From Nemopilema nomurai (taxonomy: Eukaryota > Cnidaria > Scyphozoa > Rhizostomeae > Rhizostomatidae): 64,000 nt of DNA. Shown here in pieces: positions 33,601 to 49,200 of the stretch (position 1 is its first letter; the number at the start of each line of letters is the position of its first letter). The DNA is taken from the NCBI GenBank assembly GCA_003864495.1, contig ML133412.1, positions 901,734 through 965,733 of the forward strand. Direction: 5' to 3'. A model generated the notes under the pieces. That model was not told the origin of the DNA and searched no databases. It saw nothing but the letters and a program-made list of their open reading frames with translations. The translations under genes were made by a program, and so were the position numbers.

Positions 33601-33733
33601 CCCCTGCAGTTTTGACAGGAAGACTATAAAAAAATTAAATTTCGTCAACGGCATTGAAATCAGCACCCTCGATTACCCTAGGTTTGGTCAAGGTTCTGGG
33701 TTTGTATCTCTAAGTTTTCAAAAAAAAACTCAG
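30604..33733. repeat. array copy 5
   Basis: 3130 bp. One C is lost in CAGATGCAGGGAAG near 31720, one A before TAAGCG near 33180, and one C in TTTACCCCTTTC near 33516. All recur in copy 14. Confidence 0.98.
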
Positions 33734-36700
33734 ACAATCTCTGCCAAAAGTCTTGGAACACTTGCCCCAATTTACGCATCACGCAAATTGCCAAATCCCC
33801 TCGCCCCGCCTCCCGCAAACAATGTTGTGTAGCGCTAAAGTGAATAATCCTAAAAACAAAAGTTAAGTATTCCCATGTACCTATGGTCTTCCTCTAAAGA
33901 TGCAACATTGTTTAAGGGGGCAAGGGGGTTTTGCAGCTACCAAGGAGAGACGGAAATAGAACGGGGGTCGCAAAATAAAAAAAATCTCACGGTGTTCCAA
34001 CTACTTTTGGCAGAGATTGTCTGAGTGTCAAATCGAAAGCGGACAGATACGGCTATAAAAATGGTGGCTACCCCTAGGTTTTCAGGGGCGCTGATTTCAT
34101 TTTTGGCAGTTACAAGGCCGTATCTCGAACGAATGGTGCGCTTTTGGTAGACGGCCTCCTTTTTATCAGTTTAAAAGCCATATCTTCAATGATTGCTGCG
34201 CTTCATGTTACCTGTTTTCTCTATATAAATCATAAATTACAATATTTTATCCTAATGCGTCCAGTATTGTAGAAAAGAACCAAAAATATGCACAGAGTCT
34301 GGGAAAGGGTCATAAATGCCTTTCCTCCACACAGGGTTAGCTCAATGTTTACAAGTGCAAAACGTTAATCGCCAATAACTAGAAATAGCAGGACTTCTAG
34401 ACAAACATTGACAGGATTGTCAGTGAATGTTGTACGATAGCTTTTAATTCGACTAGAATTGTTTCGCTTCGGGTAGAGGATAAAGATGTGATCGTTTTGA
34501 ACGTCTTCCGTGGGTCTCCTACTATTCTGCCAAGTACGGGCATGTTGTTATGCTGTTGCCGTGGGAAGGCCATGTTTTCCATTTTGCTGCCCCCAAAACA
34601 ACATATAATAAGGACATTGAACTCTCCAAAGACACTCCAGTGTTTGATACAGCAAAGGCCCCAGTATCGTTTGTTAGGGGCTCCCTCATTGATGAAGAGA
34701 AACTAGAGATGTTGAACTTTCGATGGCGCACTATCACGTTTGAGCATTGATTTGACATTTGTTGCCAGAAAACAGTACAGTTCTGTGGTAATTCTTGTGC
34801 AACAATGCTACTGAAATCAGGGCAGCATGAATATAAACATGCCATCGCCACCAGATGCCAGGGAAGAGTTCCGTTGACATATTATTGTTTTACAAGAGTG
34901 CTTGAGAACAAAGCGCTTTGAAGAGCAGCCCATTGTCCTGCTCAGTTTGCATGCTTCGCAGCCTCCAGCTTCCTGCCAATGACTTCGATCAACGGTCTAC
35001 ACCAACGGTCTACAGTTTCTTTTATTTGAAATACGCCATGTATTAAAACACATTTCCTTAGGAAATGTCCCAAAATATGTGCAATGTATCCCAGTATATG
35101 TAGTTTGTGCATTTTGGCCAAAACACTTTATGTAATGGCCGAAATAAAGGAATTTCTGCACGATCTACACTTTTTTAAAAGAAAGACATTACCCATTGTT
35201 ATTTTCTTTTCTCAAAAAGTGTAGACCGTGGAGTTTTCCTTGATTTTCTGGCATTCGGTGCGCATATGTTTCCAATTCTTTAACATATGAATAAGTACAC
35301 TTAAACACATCCTTAACGTGTTTTTCAGTTGAAATTTCTGTGAAATGGTGGGTGCTTGATTGATTTAAGTTTGTAGACCGTGGCTGTAGACCGTTGGGCA
35401 AGATATCAGGATGCGGCCGCATCGAAGCTAGCCTCGATCGCATGAAGAGACACTACATACCCTCGAACAACGGCTTATTGGGAGCCTCTCTAAGATTTTT
35501 ATTCAGTTTTTTCAGTAGAAAATTGAAGGAAAACCTTAAGTGCATGAAACATCCGTACTTCTGATAGCAATAATCGTACCATAAGCCTCATAAACGTTGT
35601 GAAATTAGTGTTGTAAATATGAATTATATGAAATAGTTTTTTTTATCACTAGAATACGATATAGCAGTCAATACTTTGTCCGATGCCCTCTGTTTGAAGC
35701 GAATACTTTCAGACGATCGTGCATCGTTGCTATCGTTCGATCAATGGGAGAGGAATCGTGAGCTAACGGAGTCGTCAACCTTGTCCTCAACTCAACGAAA
35801 CTCTTTTTTTTTATCTTCATTTTTTTATCTTCACTTTTCGATCTTTGGTCAAGTAAATCTTGATATTGCTGAAAATATTTTCAATTGAATTTATGTCAGA
35901 TGATCGTGATATAGAAAAACGTCGCCACTCCAGAATTGTCGATGAAATTTCTTTATTGCTTTTCGAGCGAAATCTTGTCTTTTCCCTTTGCCTTTGGTAC
36001 AAAGTTAACCTGCTTTCGTTGTTTTATATACCTACACCTGTTCTCATTCATTACTCATACTAGAGCTCGATAACTGACGGGCTTTTTTGCATTCTTGAGC
36101 TACATCAAGAACAGTTAAGTTTGCATTTTGACTCCTTCATATCCCGAATATTCTTATAAATCGCTTCTTCTCTGCTGCTCATAATCGGTGCTCGGCCTGT
36201 TATCTTCTTGTGTTCCTTTACTTAAATCCATCTTTATAAATGTGGAGAACATTTTTCGGCAATATTTTCCTTTTTGTTAGCAATTTCACGATATGATAAA
36301 GAGCCTCTTGCTCGCAAAAAATAAGCGTAGACTCTCGTTTCAGATGACATTTCTCCACGAAACATTATTGTAGCTATGCTTCCAGGTTTTCCTTAAGCCC
36401 TCCATGGATCTAAATTTGTAAACATTCCCTTTTAACACAGCTAAGAATAGTTTTGAGTCATTTATTGGTTGTTTAGCAATCCAGATTATTCAGCGAATGT
36501 GGCTATTTCAGTAGATGGTAGATGACAAGTCTGTGACGCAAATGACAATGCTCAGTCACTTGCATACCGAATCGTTTAAGTAGCGAAACTACCAATTTCA
36601 AGGCGCTGGTTGCCTTCATCTATTGCCAACTTACCATGGCAGCCCTATTTTACCCCCTTTCTATACGAAAATATTAACAAACACTAGTTGTATTCTTATG

Positions 36701-36872
36701 AACGTTAATTTCAACACAAAAACAAAGGAAAATGCAGCCCCCCTGCAGTTTTGACAGGAAGACTATAAAAAAATTAAATTTCGTCAACGGCATTGAAATC
36801 AGCACCCTCGATTACCCTAGGTTTGGTCAAGGTTCTGGGTTTGTATCTCTAAGTTTTCAAAAAAAAACTCAG
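33734..36872. repeat. array copy 6
   Basis: 3139 bp, the longest unit, because of a 7-bp insertion in CGCCCCGCCTCCCGCAAAC near 33808. The insertion is found again only in copy 15. Confidence 0.98.
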
Positions 36873-39800
36873 ACAATCTCTGCCAAAAGTCTTGGAACAC
36901 TTGCCCCAATTTACGCATCACGCAAATTGCCAAATCCCCTCGCCCCGCAAACAATGTTGTGTAGCGCTAAAGTGAATAATCCTAAAAACAAAAGTTAAGT
37001 ATTCCCATGTACCTATGGTCTTCCTCTAAAGATGCAACATTGTTTAAGGGGCAAGGGGGTTTTGCAGCTACCAAGGAGAGACGGAAATAGAACGGGGGTC
37101 GCAAAATAAAAAAAATCTCACGGTGTTCCAACTACTTTTGGCAGAGATTGTCTGAGTGTCAAATCGAAAGCGGACAGATACGGCTATAAAAATGGTGGCT
37201 ACCCCTAGGTTTTCAGGGGCGCTGATTTCATTTTTGGCAGTTACAAGGCCGTATCTCGAACGAATGGTGCGCTTTTGGTAGACGGCCTCCTTTTTATCAG
37301 TTTAAAAGCCATATCTTCAATGATTGCTGCGCTTCATGTTACCTGTTTTCTCTATATAAATCATAAATTACAATATTTTATCCTAATGCGTCCAGTATTG
37401 TAGAAAAGAACCAAAAATATGCACAGAGTCTGGGAAAGGGTCATAAATGCCTTTCCTCCACACAGGGTTAGCTCAATGTTTACAAGTGCAAAACGTTAAT
37501 CGCCAATAACTAGAAATAGCAGGACTTCTAGACAAACATTGACAGGATTGTCAGTGAATGTTGTACGATAGCTTTTAATTCGACTAGAATTGTTTCGCTT
37601 CGGGTAGAGGATAAAGATGTGATCGTTTTGAACGTCTTCCGTGGGTCTCCTACTATTCTGCCAAGTACGGGCATGTTGTTATGCTGTTGCCGTGGGAAGG
37701 CCATGTTTTCCATTTTGCTGCCCCCAAAACAACATATAATAAGGACATTGAACTCTCCAAAGACACTCCAGTGTTTGATACAGCAAAGGCCCCAGTATCG
37801 TTTGTTAGGGGCTCCCTCATTGATGAAGAGAAACTAGAGATGTTGAACTTTCGATGGCGCACTATCACGTTTGAGCATTGATTTGACATTTGTTGCCAGA
37901 AAACAGTACAGTTCTGTGGTAATTCTTGTGCAACAATGCTACTGAAATCAGGGCAGCATGAATATAAACATGCCATCGCCACCAGATGCCAGGGAAGAGT
38001 TCCGTTGACATATTATTGTTTTACAAGAGTGCTTGAGAACAAAGCGCTTTGAAGAGCAGCCCATTGTCCTGCTCAGTTTGCATGCTTCGCAGCCTCCAGC
38101 TTCCTGCCAATGACTTCGATCAACGGTCTACACCAACGGTCTACAGTTTCTTTTATTTGAAATACGCCATGTATTAAAACACATTTCCTTAGGAAATGTC
38201 CCAAAATATGTGCAATGTATCCCAGTATATGTAGTTTGTGCATTTTGGCCAAAACACTTTATGTAATGGCCGAAATAAAGGAATTTCTGCACGATCTACA
38301 CTTTTTTAAAAGAAAGACATTACCCATTGTTATTTTCTTTTCTCAAAAAGTGTAGACCGTGGAGTTTTCCTTGATTTTCTGGCATTCGGTGCGCATATGT
38401 TTCCAATTCTTTAACATATGAATAAGTACACTTAAACACATCCTTAACGTGTTTTTCAGTTGAAATTTCTGTGAAATGGTGGGTGCTTGATTGATTTAAG
38501 TTTGTAGACCGTGGCTGTAGACCGTTGGGCAAGATATCAGGATGCGGCCGCATCGAAGCTAGCCTCGATCGCATGAAGAGACACTACATACCCTCGAACA
38601 ACGGCTTATTGGGAGCCTCTCTAAGATTTTTATTCAGTTTTTTCAGTAGAAAATTGAAGGAAAACCTTAAGTGCATGAAACATCCGTACTTCTGATAGCA
38701 ATAATCGTACCATAAGCCTCATAAACGTTGTGAAATTAGTGTTGTAAATATGAATTATATGAAATAGTTTTTTTTATCACTAGAATACGATATAGCAGTC
38801 AATACTTTGTCCGATGCCCTCTGTTTGAAGCGAATACTTTCAGACGATCGTGCATCGTTGCTATCGTTCGATCAATGGGAGAGGAATCGTGAGCTAACGG
38901 AGTCGTCAACCTTGTCCTCAACTCAACGAAACTCTTTTTTTTTATCTTCATTTTTTTATCTTCACTTTTCGATCTTTGGTCAAGTAAATCTTGATATTGC
39001 TGAAAATATTTTCAATTGAATTTATGTCAGATGATCGTGATATAGAAAAACGTCGCCACTCCAGAATTGTCGATGAAATTTCTTTATTGCTTTTCGAGCG
39101 AAATCTTGTCTTTTCCCTTTGCCTTTGGTACAAAGTTAACCTGCTTTCGTTGTTTTATATACCTACACCTGTTCTCATTCATTACTCATACTAGAGCTCG
39201 ATAACTGACGGGCTTTTTTGCATTCTTGAGCTACATCAAGAACAGTTAAGTTTGCATTTTGACTCCTTCATATCCCGAATATTCTTATAAATCGCTTCTT
39301 CTCTGCTGCTCATAATCGGTGCTCGGCCTGTTATCTTCTTGTGTTCCTTTACTTAAATCCATCTTTATAAATGTGGAGAACATTTTTCGGCAATATTTTC
39401 CTTTTTGTTAGCAATTTCACGATATGATAAAGAGCCTCTTGCTCGCAAAAAATAAGCGTAGACTCTCGTTTCAGATGACATTTCTCCACGAAACATTATT
39501 GTAGCTATGCTTCCAGGTTTTCCTTAAGCCCTCCATGGATCTAAATTTGTAAACATTCCCTTTTAACACAGCTAAGAATAGTTTTGAGTCATTTATTGGT
39601 TGTTTAGCAATCCAGATTATTCAGCGAATGTGGCTATTTCAGTAGATGGTAGATGACAAGTCTGTGACGCAAATGACAATGCTCAGTCACTTGCATACCG
39701 AATCGTTTAAGTAGCGAAACTACCAATTTCAAGGCGCTGGTTGCCTTCATCTATTGCCAACTTACCATGGCAGCCCTATTTTACCCCCTTTCTATACGAA

Positions 39801-40002
39801 AATATTAACAAACACTAGTTGTATTCTTATGAACGTTAATTTCAACACAAAAACAAAGGAAAATGCAGCCCCCTGCAGTTTTGACAGGAAGACTATAAAA
39901 AAATTAAATTTCGTCAACGGCATTGAAATCAGCACCCTCGATTACCCTAGGTTTGGTCAAGGTTCTGGGTTTGTATCTCTAAGTTTTCAAAAAAAAACTC
40001 AG
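36873..40002. repeat. array copy 7
   Basis: 3130 bp. Shares the four-G run AAGGGGCAAGG (near 37048) with copy 2. Confidence 0.98.
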
Positions 40003-43000
40003 ACAATCTCTGCCAAAAGTCTTGGAACACTTGCCCCAATTTACGCATCACGCAAATTGCCAAATCCCCTCGCCCCGCAAACAATGTTGTGTAGCGCTAA
40101 AGTGAATAATCCTAAAAACAAAAGTTAAGTATTCCCATGTACCTATGGTCTTCCTCTAAAGATGCAACATTGTTTAAGGGGGCAAGGGGGTTTTGCAGCT
40201 ACCAAGGAGAGACGGAAATAGAACGGGGGTCGCAAAATAAAAAAAATCTCACGGTGTTCCAACTACTTTTGGCAGAGATTGTCTGAGTGTCAAATCGAAA
40301 GCGGACAGATACGGCTATAAAAATGGTGGCTACCCCTAGGTTTTCAGGGGCGCTGATTTCATTTTTGGCAGTTACAAGGCCGTATCTCGAACGAATGGTG
40401 CGCTTTTGGTAGACGGCCTCCTTTTTATCAGTTTAAAAGCCATATCTTCAATGATTGCTGCGCTTCATGTTACCTGTTTTCTCTATATAAATCATAAATT
40501 ACAATATTTTATCCTAATGCGTCCAGTATTGTAGAAAAGAACCAAAAATATGCACAGAGTCTGGGAAAGGGTCATAAATGCCTTTCCTCCACACAGGGTT
40601 AGCTCAATGTTTACAAGTGCAAAACGTTAATCGCCAATAACTAGAAATAGCAGGACTTCTAGACAAACATTGACAGGATTGTCAGTGAATGTTGTACGAT
40701 AGCTTTTAATTCGACTAGAATTGTTTCGCTTCGGGTAGAGGATAAAGATGTGATCGTTTTGAACGTCTTCCGTGGGTCTCCTACTATTCTGCCAAGTACG
40801 GGCATGTTGTTATGCTGTTGCCGTGGGAAGGCCATGTTTTCCATTTTGCTGCCCCCAAAACAACATATAATAAGGACATTGAACTCTCCAAAGACACTCC
40901 AGTGTTTGATACAGCAAAGGCCCCAGTATCGTTTGTTAGGGGCTCCCTCATTGATGAAGAGAAACTAGAGATGTTGAACTTTCGATGGCGCACTATCACG
41001 TTTGAGCATTGATTTGACATTTGTTGCCAGAAAACAGTACAGTTCTGTGGTAATTCTTGTGCAACAATGCTACTGAAATCAGGGCAGCATGAATATAAAC
41101 ATGCCATCGCCACCAGATGCCAGGGAAGAGTTCCGTTGACATATTATTGTTTTACAAGAGTGCTTGAGAACAAAGCGCTTTGAAGAGCAGCCCATTGTCC
41201 TGCTCAGTTTGCATGCTTCGCAGCCTCCAGCTTCCTGCCAATGACTTCGATCAACGGTCTACACCAACGGTCTACAGTTTCTTTTATTTGAAATACGCCA
41301 TGTATTAAAACACATTTCCTTAGGAAATGTCCCAAAATATGTGCAATGTATCCCAGTATATGTAGTTTGTGCATTTTGGCCAAAACACTTTATGTAATGG
41401 CCGAAATAAAGGAATTTCTGCACGATCTACACTTTTTTAAAAGAAAGACATTACCCATTGTTATTTTCTTTTCTCAAAAAGTGTAGACCGTGGAGTTTTC
41501 CTTGATTTTCTGGCATTCGGTGCGCATATGTTTCCAATTCTTTAACATATGAATAAGTACACTTAAACACATCCTTAACGTGTTTTTCAGTTGAAATTTC
41601 TGTGAAATGGTGGGTGCTTGATTGATTTAAGTTTGTAGACCGTGGCTGTAGACCGTTGGGCAAGATATCAGGATGCGGCCGCATCGAAGCTAGCCTCGAT
41701 CGCATGAAGAGACACTACATACCCTCGAACAACGGCTTATTGGGAGCCTCTCTAAGATTTTTATTCAGTTTTTTCAGTAGAAAATTGAAGGAAAACCTTA
41801 AGTGCATGAAACATCCGTACTTCTGATAGCAATAATCGTACCATAAGCCTCATAAACGTTGTGAAATTAGTGTTGTAAATATGAATTATATGAAATAGTT
41901 TTTTTTTATCACTAGAATACGATATAGCAGTCAATACTTTGTCCGATGCCCTCTGTTTGAAGCGAATACTTTCAGACGATCGTGCATCGTTGCTATCGTT
42001 CGATCAATGGGAGAGGAATCGTGAGCTAACGGAGTCGTCAACCTTGTCCTCAACTCAACGAAACTCTTTTTTTTTATCTTCATTTTTTTATCTTCACTTT
42101 TCGATCTTTGGTCAAGTAAATCTTGATATTGCTGAAAATATTTTCAATTGAATTTATGTCAGATGATCGTGATATAGAAAAACGTCGCCACTCCAGAATT
42201 GTCGATGAAATTTCTTTATTGCTTTTCGAGCGAAATCTTGTCTTTTCCCTTTGCCTTTGGTACAAAGTTAACCTGCTTTCGTTGTTTTATATACCTACAC
42301 CTGTTCTCATTCATTACTCATACTAGAGCTCGATAACTGACGGGCTTTTTTGCATTCTTGAGCTACATCAAGAACAGTTAAGTTTGCATTTTGACTCCTT
42401 CATATCCCGAATATTCTTATAAATCGCTTCTTCTCTGCTGCTCATAATCGGTGCTCGGCCTGTTATCTTCTTGTGTTCCTTTACTTAAATCCATCTTTAT
42501 AAATGTGGAGAACATTTTTCGGCAATATTTTCCTTTTTGTTAGCAATTTCACGATATGATAAAGAGCCTCTTGCTCGCAAAAAATAAGCGTAGACTCTCG
42601 TTTCAGATGACATTTCTCCACGAAACATTATTGTAGCTATGCTTCCAGGTTTTCCTTAAGCCCTCCATGGATCTAAATTTGTAAACATTCCCTTTTAACA
42701 CAGCTAAGAATAGTTTTGAGTCATTTATTGGTTGTTTAGCAATCCAGATTATTCAGCGAATGTGGCTATTTCAGTAGATGGTAGATGACAAGTCTGTGAC
42801 GCAAATGACAATGCTCAGTCACTTGCATACCGAATCGTTTAAGTAGCGAAACTACCAATTTCAAGGCGCTGGTTGCCTTCATCTATTGCCAACTTACCAT
42901 GGCAGCCCTATTTTACCCCCTTTCTATACGAAAATATTAACAAACACTAGTTGTATTCTTATGAACGTTAATTTCAACACAAAAACAAAGGAAAATGCAG

Positions 43001-43135
43001 CCCCCCTGCAGTTTTGACAGGAAGACTATAAAAAAATTAAATTTCGTCAACGGCATTGAAATCAGCACCCTCGATTACCCTAGGTTTGGTCAAGGTTCTG
43101 GGTTTGTATCTCTAAGTTTTCAAAAAAAAACTCAG
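40003..43135. repeat. array copy 8
   Basis: 3133 bp. Close to the consensus; no private variant of note seen. Confidence 0.98.
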
Positions 43136-46100
43136 ACAATCTCTGCCAAAAGTCTTGGAACACTTGCCCCAATTTACGCATCACGCAAATTGCCAAATCC
43201 CCTCGCCCCGCAAACAATGTTGTGTAGCGCTAAAGTGAATAATCCTAAAAACAAAAGTTAAGTATTCCCATGTACCTATGGTCTTCCTCTAAAGATGCAA
43301 CATTGTTTAAGGGGGCAAGGGGGTTTTGCAGCTACCAAGGAGAGACGGAAATAGAACGGGGTCGCAAAATAAAAAAAATCTCACGGTGTTCCAACTACTT
43401 TTGGCAGAGATTGTCTGAGTGTCAAATCGAAAGCGGACAGATACGGCTATAAAAATGGTGGCTACCCCTAGGTTTTCAGGGGCGCTGATTTCATTTTTGG
43501 CAGTTACAAGGCCGTATCTCGAACGAATGGTGCGCTTTTGGTAGACGGCCTCCTTTTTATCAGTTTAAAAGCCATATCTTCAATGATTGCTGCGCTTCAT
43601 GTTACCTGTTTTCTCTATATAAATCATAAATTACAATATTTTATCCTAATGCGTCCAGTATTGTAGAAAAGAACCAAAAATATGCACAGAGTCTGGGAAA
43701 GGGTCATAAATGCCTTTCCTCCACACAGGGTTAGCTCAATGTTTACAAGTGCAAAACGTTAATCGCCAATAACTAGAAATAGCAGGACTTCTAGACAAAC
43801 ATTGACAGGATTGTCAGTGAATGTTGTACGATAGCTTTTAATTCGACTAGAATTGTTTCGCATCGGGTAGAGGATAAAGATGTGATCGTTTTGAACGTCT
43901 TCCGTGGGTCTCCTACTATTCTGCCAAGTACGGGCATGTTGTTATGCTGTTGCCGTGGGAAGGCCATGTTTTCCATTTTGCTGCCCCCAAAACAACATAT
44001 AATAAGGACATTGAACTCTCCAAAGACACTCCAGTGTTTGATACAGCAAAGGCCCCAGTATCGTTTGTTAGGGGCTCCCTCATTGATGAAGAGAAACTAG
44101 AGATGTTGAACTTTCGATGGCGCACTATCACGTTTGAGCATTGATTTGACATTTGTTGCCAGAAAACAGTACAGTTCTGTGGTAATTCTTGTGCAACAAT
44201 GCTACTGAAATCAGGGCAGCATGAATATAAACATGCCATCGCCACCAGATGCCAGGGAAGAGTTCCGTTGACATATTATTGTTTTACAAGAGTGCTTGAG
44301 AACAAAGCGCTTTGAAGAGCAGCCCATTGTCCTGCTCAGTTTGCATGCTTCGCAGCCTCCAGCTTCCTGCCAATGACTTCGATCAACGGTCTACACCAAC
44401 GGTCTACAGTTTCTTTTATTTGAAATACGCCATGTATTAAAACACATTTCCTTAGGAAATGTCCCAAAATATGTGCAATGTATCCCAGTATATGTAGTTT
44501 GTGCATTTTGGCCAAAACACTTTATGTAATGGCCGAAATAAAGGAATTTCTGCACGATCTACACTTTTTTAAAAGAAAGACATTACCCATTGTTATTTTC
44601 TTTTCTCAAAAAGTGTAGACCGTGGAGTTTTCCTTGATTTTCTGGCATTCGGTGCGCATATGTTTCCAATTCTTTAACATATGAATAAGTACACTTAAAC
44701 ACATCCTTAACGTGTTTTTCAGTTGAAATTTCTGTGAAATGGTGGGTGCTTGATTGATTTAAGTTTGTAGACCGTGGCTGTAGACCGTTGGGCAAGATAT
44801 CAGGATGCGGCCGCATCGAAGCTAGCCTCGATCGCATGAAGAGACACTACATACCCTCGAACAACGGCTTATTGGGAGCCTCTCTAAGATTTTTATTCAG
44901 TTTTTTCAGTAGAAAATTGAAGGAAAACCTTAAGTGCATGAAACATCCGTACTTCTGATAGCAATAATCGTACCATAAGCCTCATAAACGTTGTGAAATT
45001 AGTGTTGTAAATATGAATTATATGAAATAGTTTTTTTTTATCACTAGAATACGATATAGCAGTCAATACTTTGTCCGATGCCCTCTGTTTGAAGCGAATA
45101 CTTTCAGACGATCGTGCATCGTTGCTATCGTTCGATCAATGGGAGAGGAATCGTGAGCTAACGGAGTCGTCAACCTTGTCCTCAACTCAACGAAACTCTT
45201 TTTTTTTATCTTCATTTTTTTATCTTCACTTTTCGATCTTTGGTCAAGTAAATCTTGATATTGCTGAAAATATTTTCAATTGAATTTATGTCAGATGATC
45301 GTGATATAGAAAAACGTCGCCACTCCAGAATTGTCGATGAAATTTCTTTATTGCTTTTCGAGCGAAATCTTGTCTTTTCCCTTTGCCTTTGGTACAAAGT
45401 TAACCTGCTTTCGTTGTTTTATATACCTACACCTGTTCTCATTCATTACTCATACTAGAGCTCGATAACTGACGGGCTTTTTTGCATTCTTGAGCTACAT
45501 CAAGAACAGTTAAGTTTGCATTTTGACTCCTTCATATCCCGAATATTCTTATAAATCGCTTCTTCTCTGCTGCTCATAATCGGTGCTCGGCCTGTTATCT
45601 TCTTGTGTTCCTTTACTTAAATCCATCTTTATAAATGTGGAGAACATTTTTCGGCAATATTTTCCTTTTTGTTAGCAATTTCACGATATGATAAAGAGCC
45701 TCTTGCTCGCAAAAAATAAGCGTAGACTCTCGTTTCAGATGACATTTCTCCACGAAACATTATTGTAGCTATGCTTCCAGGTTTTCCTTAAGCCCTCCAT
45801 GGATCTAAATTTGTAAACATTCCCTTTTAACACAGCTAAGAATAGTTTTGAGTCATTTATTGGTTGTTTAGCAATCCAGATTATTCAGCGAATGTGGCTA
45901 TTTCAGTAGATGGTAGATGACAAGTCTGTGACGCAAATGACAATGCTCAGTCACTTGCATACCGAATCGTTTAAGTAGCGAAACTACCAATTTCAAGGCG
46001 CTGGTTGCCTTCATCTATTGCCAACTTACCATGGCAGCCCTATTTTACCCCCTTTCTATACGAAAATATTAACAAACACTAGTTGTATTCTTATGAACGT

Positions 46101-46267
46101 TAATTTCAACACAAAAACAAAGGAAAATGCAGCCCCCCTGCAGTTTTGACAGGAAGACTATAAAAAAATTAAATTTCGTCAACGGCATTGAAATCAGCAC
46201 CCTCGATTACCCTAGGTTTGGTCAAGGTTCTGGGTTTGTATCTCTAAGTTTTCAAAAAAAAACTCAG
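43136..46267. repeat. array copy 9
   Basis: 3132 bp. Private substitution TTTCGCATCGGG near 43861 and one G fewer in GAACGGGGTCGC. Confidence 0.98.
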
Positions 46268-49200
46268 ACAATCTCTGCCAAAAGTCTTGGAACACTTGCC
46301 CCAATTTACGCATCACGCAAATTGCCAAATCCCCTCGCCCCGCAAACAATGTTGTGTAGCGCTAAAGTGAATAATCCTAAAAACAAAAGTTAAGTATTCC
46401 CATGTACCTATGGTCTTCCTCTAAAGATGCAACATTGTTTAAGGGGGCAAGGGGGTTTTGCAGCTACCAAGGAGAGACGGAAATAGAACGGGGGTCGCAA
46501 AATAAAAAAAATCTCACGGTGTTCCAACTACTTTTGGCAGAGATTGTCTGAGTGTCAAATCGAAAGCGGACAGATACGGCTATAAAAATGGTGGCTACCC
46601 CTAGGTTTTCAGGGGCGCTGATTTCATTTTTGGCAGTTACAAGGCCGTATCTCGAACGAATGGTGCGCTTTTGGTAGACGGCCTCCTTTTTATCAGTTTA
46701 AAAAGCCATATCTTCAATGATTGCTGCGCTTCATGTTACCTGTTTTCTCTATATAAATCATAAATTACAATATTTTATCCTAATGCGTCCAGTATTGTAG
46801 AAAAGAACCAAAAATATGCACAGAGTCTGGGAAAGGGTCATAAATGCCTTTCCTCCACACAGGGTTAGCTCAATGTTTACAAGTGCAAAACGTTAATCGC
46901 CAATAACTAGAAATAGCAGGACTTCTAGACAAACATTGACAGGATTGTCAGTGAATGTTGTACGATAGCTTTTAATTCGACTAGAATTGTTTCGCTTCGG
47001 GTAGAGGATAAAGATGTGATCGTTTTGAACGTCTTCCGTGGGTCTCCTACTATTCTGCCAAGTACGGGCATGTTGTTATGCTGTTGCCGTGGGAAGGCCA
47101 TGTTTTCCATTTTGCTGCCCCAAAACAACATATAATAAGGACATTGAACTCTCCAAAGACACTCCAGTGTTTGATACAGCAAAGGCCCCAGTATCGTTTG
47201 TTAGGGGCTCCCTCATTGATGAAGAGAAACTAGAGATGTTGAACTTTCGATGGCGCACTATCACGTTTGAGCATTGATTTGACATTTGTTGCCAGAAAAC
47301 AGTACAGTTCTGTGGTAATTCTTGTGCAACAATGCTACTGAAATCAGGGCAGCATGAATATAAACATGCCATCGCCACCAGATGCCAGGGAAGAGTTCCG
47401 TTGACATATTATTGTTTTACAAGAGTGCTTGAGAACAAAGCGCTTTGAAGAGCAGCCCATTGTCCTGCTCAGTTTGCATGCTTCGCAGCCTCCAGCTTCC
47501 TGCCAATGACTTCGATCAACGGTCTACACCAACGGTCTACAGTTTCTTTTATTTGAAATACGCCATGTATTAAAACACATTTCCTTAGGAAATGTCCCAA
47601 AATATGTGCAATGTATCCCAGTATATGTAGTTTGTGCATTTTGGCCAAAACACTTTATGTAATGGCCGAAATAAAGGAATTTCTGCACGATCTACACTTT
47701 TTTAAAAGAAAGACATTACCCATTGTTATTTTCTTTCTCAAAAAGTGTAGACCGTGGAGTTTTCCTTGATTTTCTGGCATTCGGTGCGCATATGTTTCCA
47801 ATTCTTAACATATGAATAAGTACACTTAAACACATCCTTAACGTGTTTTTCAGTTGAAATTTCTGTGAAATGGTGGGTGCTTGATTGATTTAAGTTTGTA
47901 GACCGTGGCTGTAGACCGTTGGGCAAGATATCAGGATGCGGCCGCATCGAAGCTAGCCTCGATCGCATGAAGAGACACTACATACCCTCGAACAACGGCT
48001 TATTGGGAGCCTCTCTAAGATTTTTATTCAGTTTTTTCAGTAGAAAATTGAAGGAAAACCTTAAGTGCATGAAACATCCGTACTTCTGATAGCAATAATC
48101 GTACCATAAGCCTCATAAACGTTGTGAAATTAGTGTTGTAAATATGAATTATATGAAATAGTTTTTTTTTATCACTAGAATACGATATAGCAGTCAATAC
48201 TTTGTCCGTGCCCGATGCCCTCTGTTTGAAGCGAATACTTTCAGACGATCGTGCATCGTTGCTATCGTTCGATCAATGGGAGAGGAATCGTGAGCTAACG
48301 GAGTCGTCAACCTTGTCCTCAACTCAACGAAACTCTTTTTTTTATCTTCATTTTTTTATCTTCACTTTTCGATCTTTGGTCAAGTAAATCTTGATATTGC
48401 TGAAAATATTTTCAATTGAATTTATGTCAGATGATCGTGATATAGAAAAACGTCGCCACTCCAGAATTGTCGATGAAATTTCTTTATTGCTTTTCGAGCG
48501 AAATCTTGTCTTTTCCCTTTGCCTTTGGTACAAAGTTAACCTGCTTTCGTTGTTTTATATACCTACACCTGTTCTCATTCATTACTCATACTAGAGCTCG
48601 ATAACTGACGGGCTTTTTTGCATTCTTGAGCTACATCAAGAACAGTTAAGTTTGCATTTTGACTCCTTCATATCCCGAATATTCTTATAAATCGCTTCTT
48701 CTCTGCTGCTCATAATCGGTGCTCGGCCTGTTTTTCTTGTGTTCCTTTACTTAAATCCATCTTTATAAATGTGGAAGAACATTTTTCGGCAATATTTTCC
48801 TTTTTGTTAGCAATTTCACGATATGATAAAGAGCCTCTTGCTCGCAAAAAATAAGCGTAGACTCTCGTTTCAGATGACATTTCTCCACGAAACATTATTG
48901 TAGCTATGCTTCCAGGTTTTCCTTAAGCCCTCCATGGATCTAAATTTGTAAACATTCCCTTTTAACACAGCTAAGAATAGTTTTGAGTCATTTATTGGTT
49001 GTTTAGCAATCCAGATTATTCAGCGAATGTGGCTATTTCAGTAGATGGTAGATGACAAGTCTGTGACGCAAATGACAATGCTCAGTCACTTGCATACCGA
49101 ATCGTTTAAGTAGCGAAACTACCAATTTCAAGGCGCTGGTTGCCTTCATCTATTGCCAACTTACCATGGCAGCCCTATTTTACCCCCTTTCTATACGAAA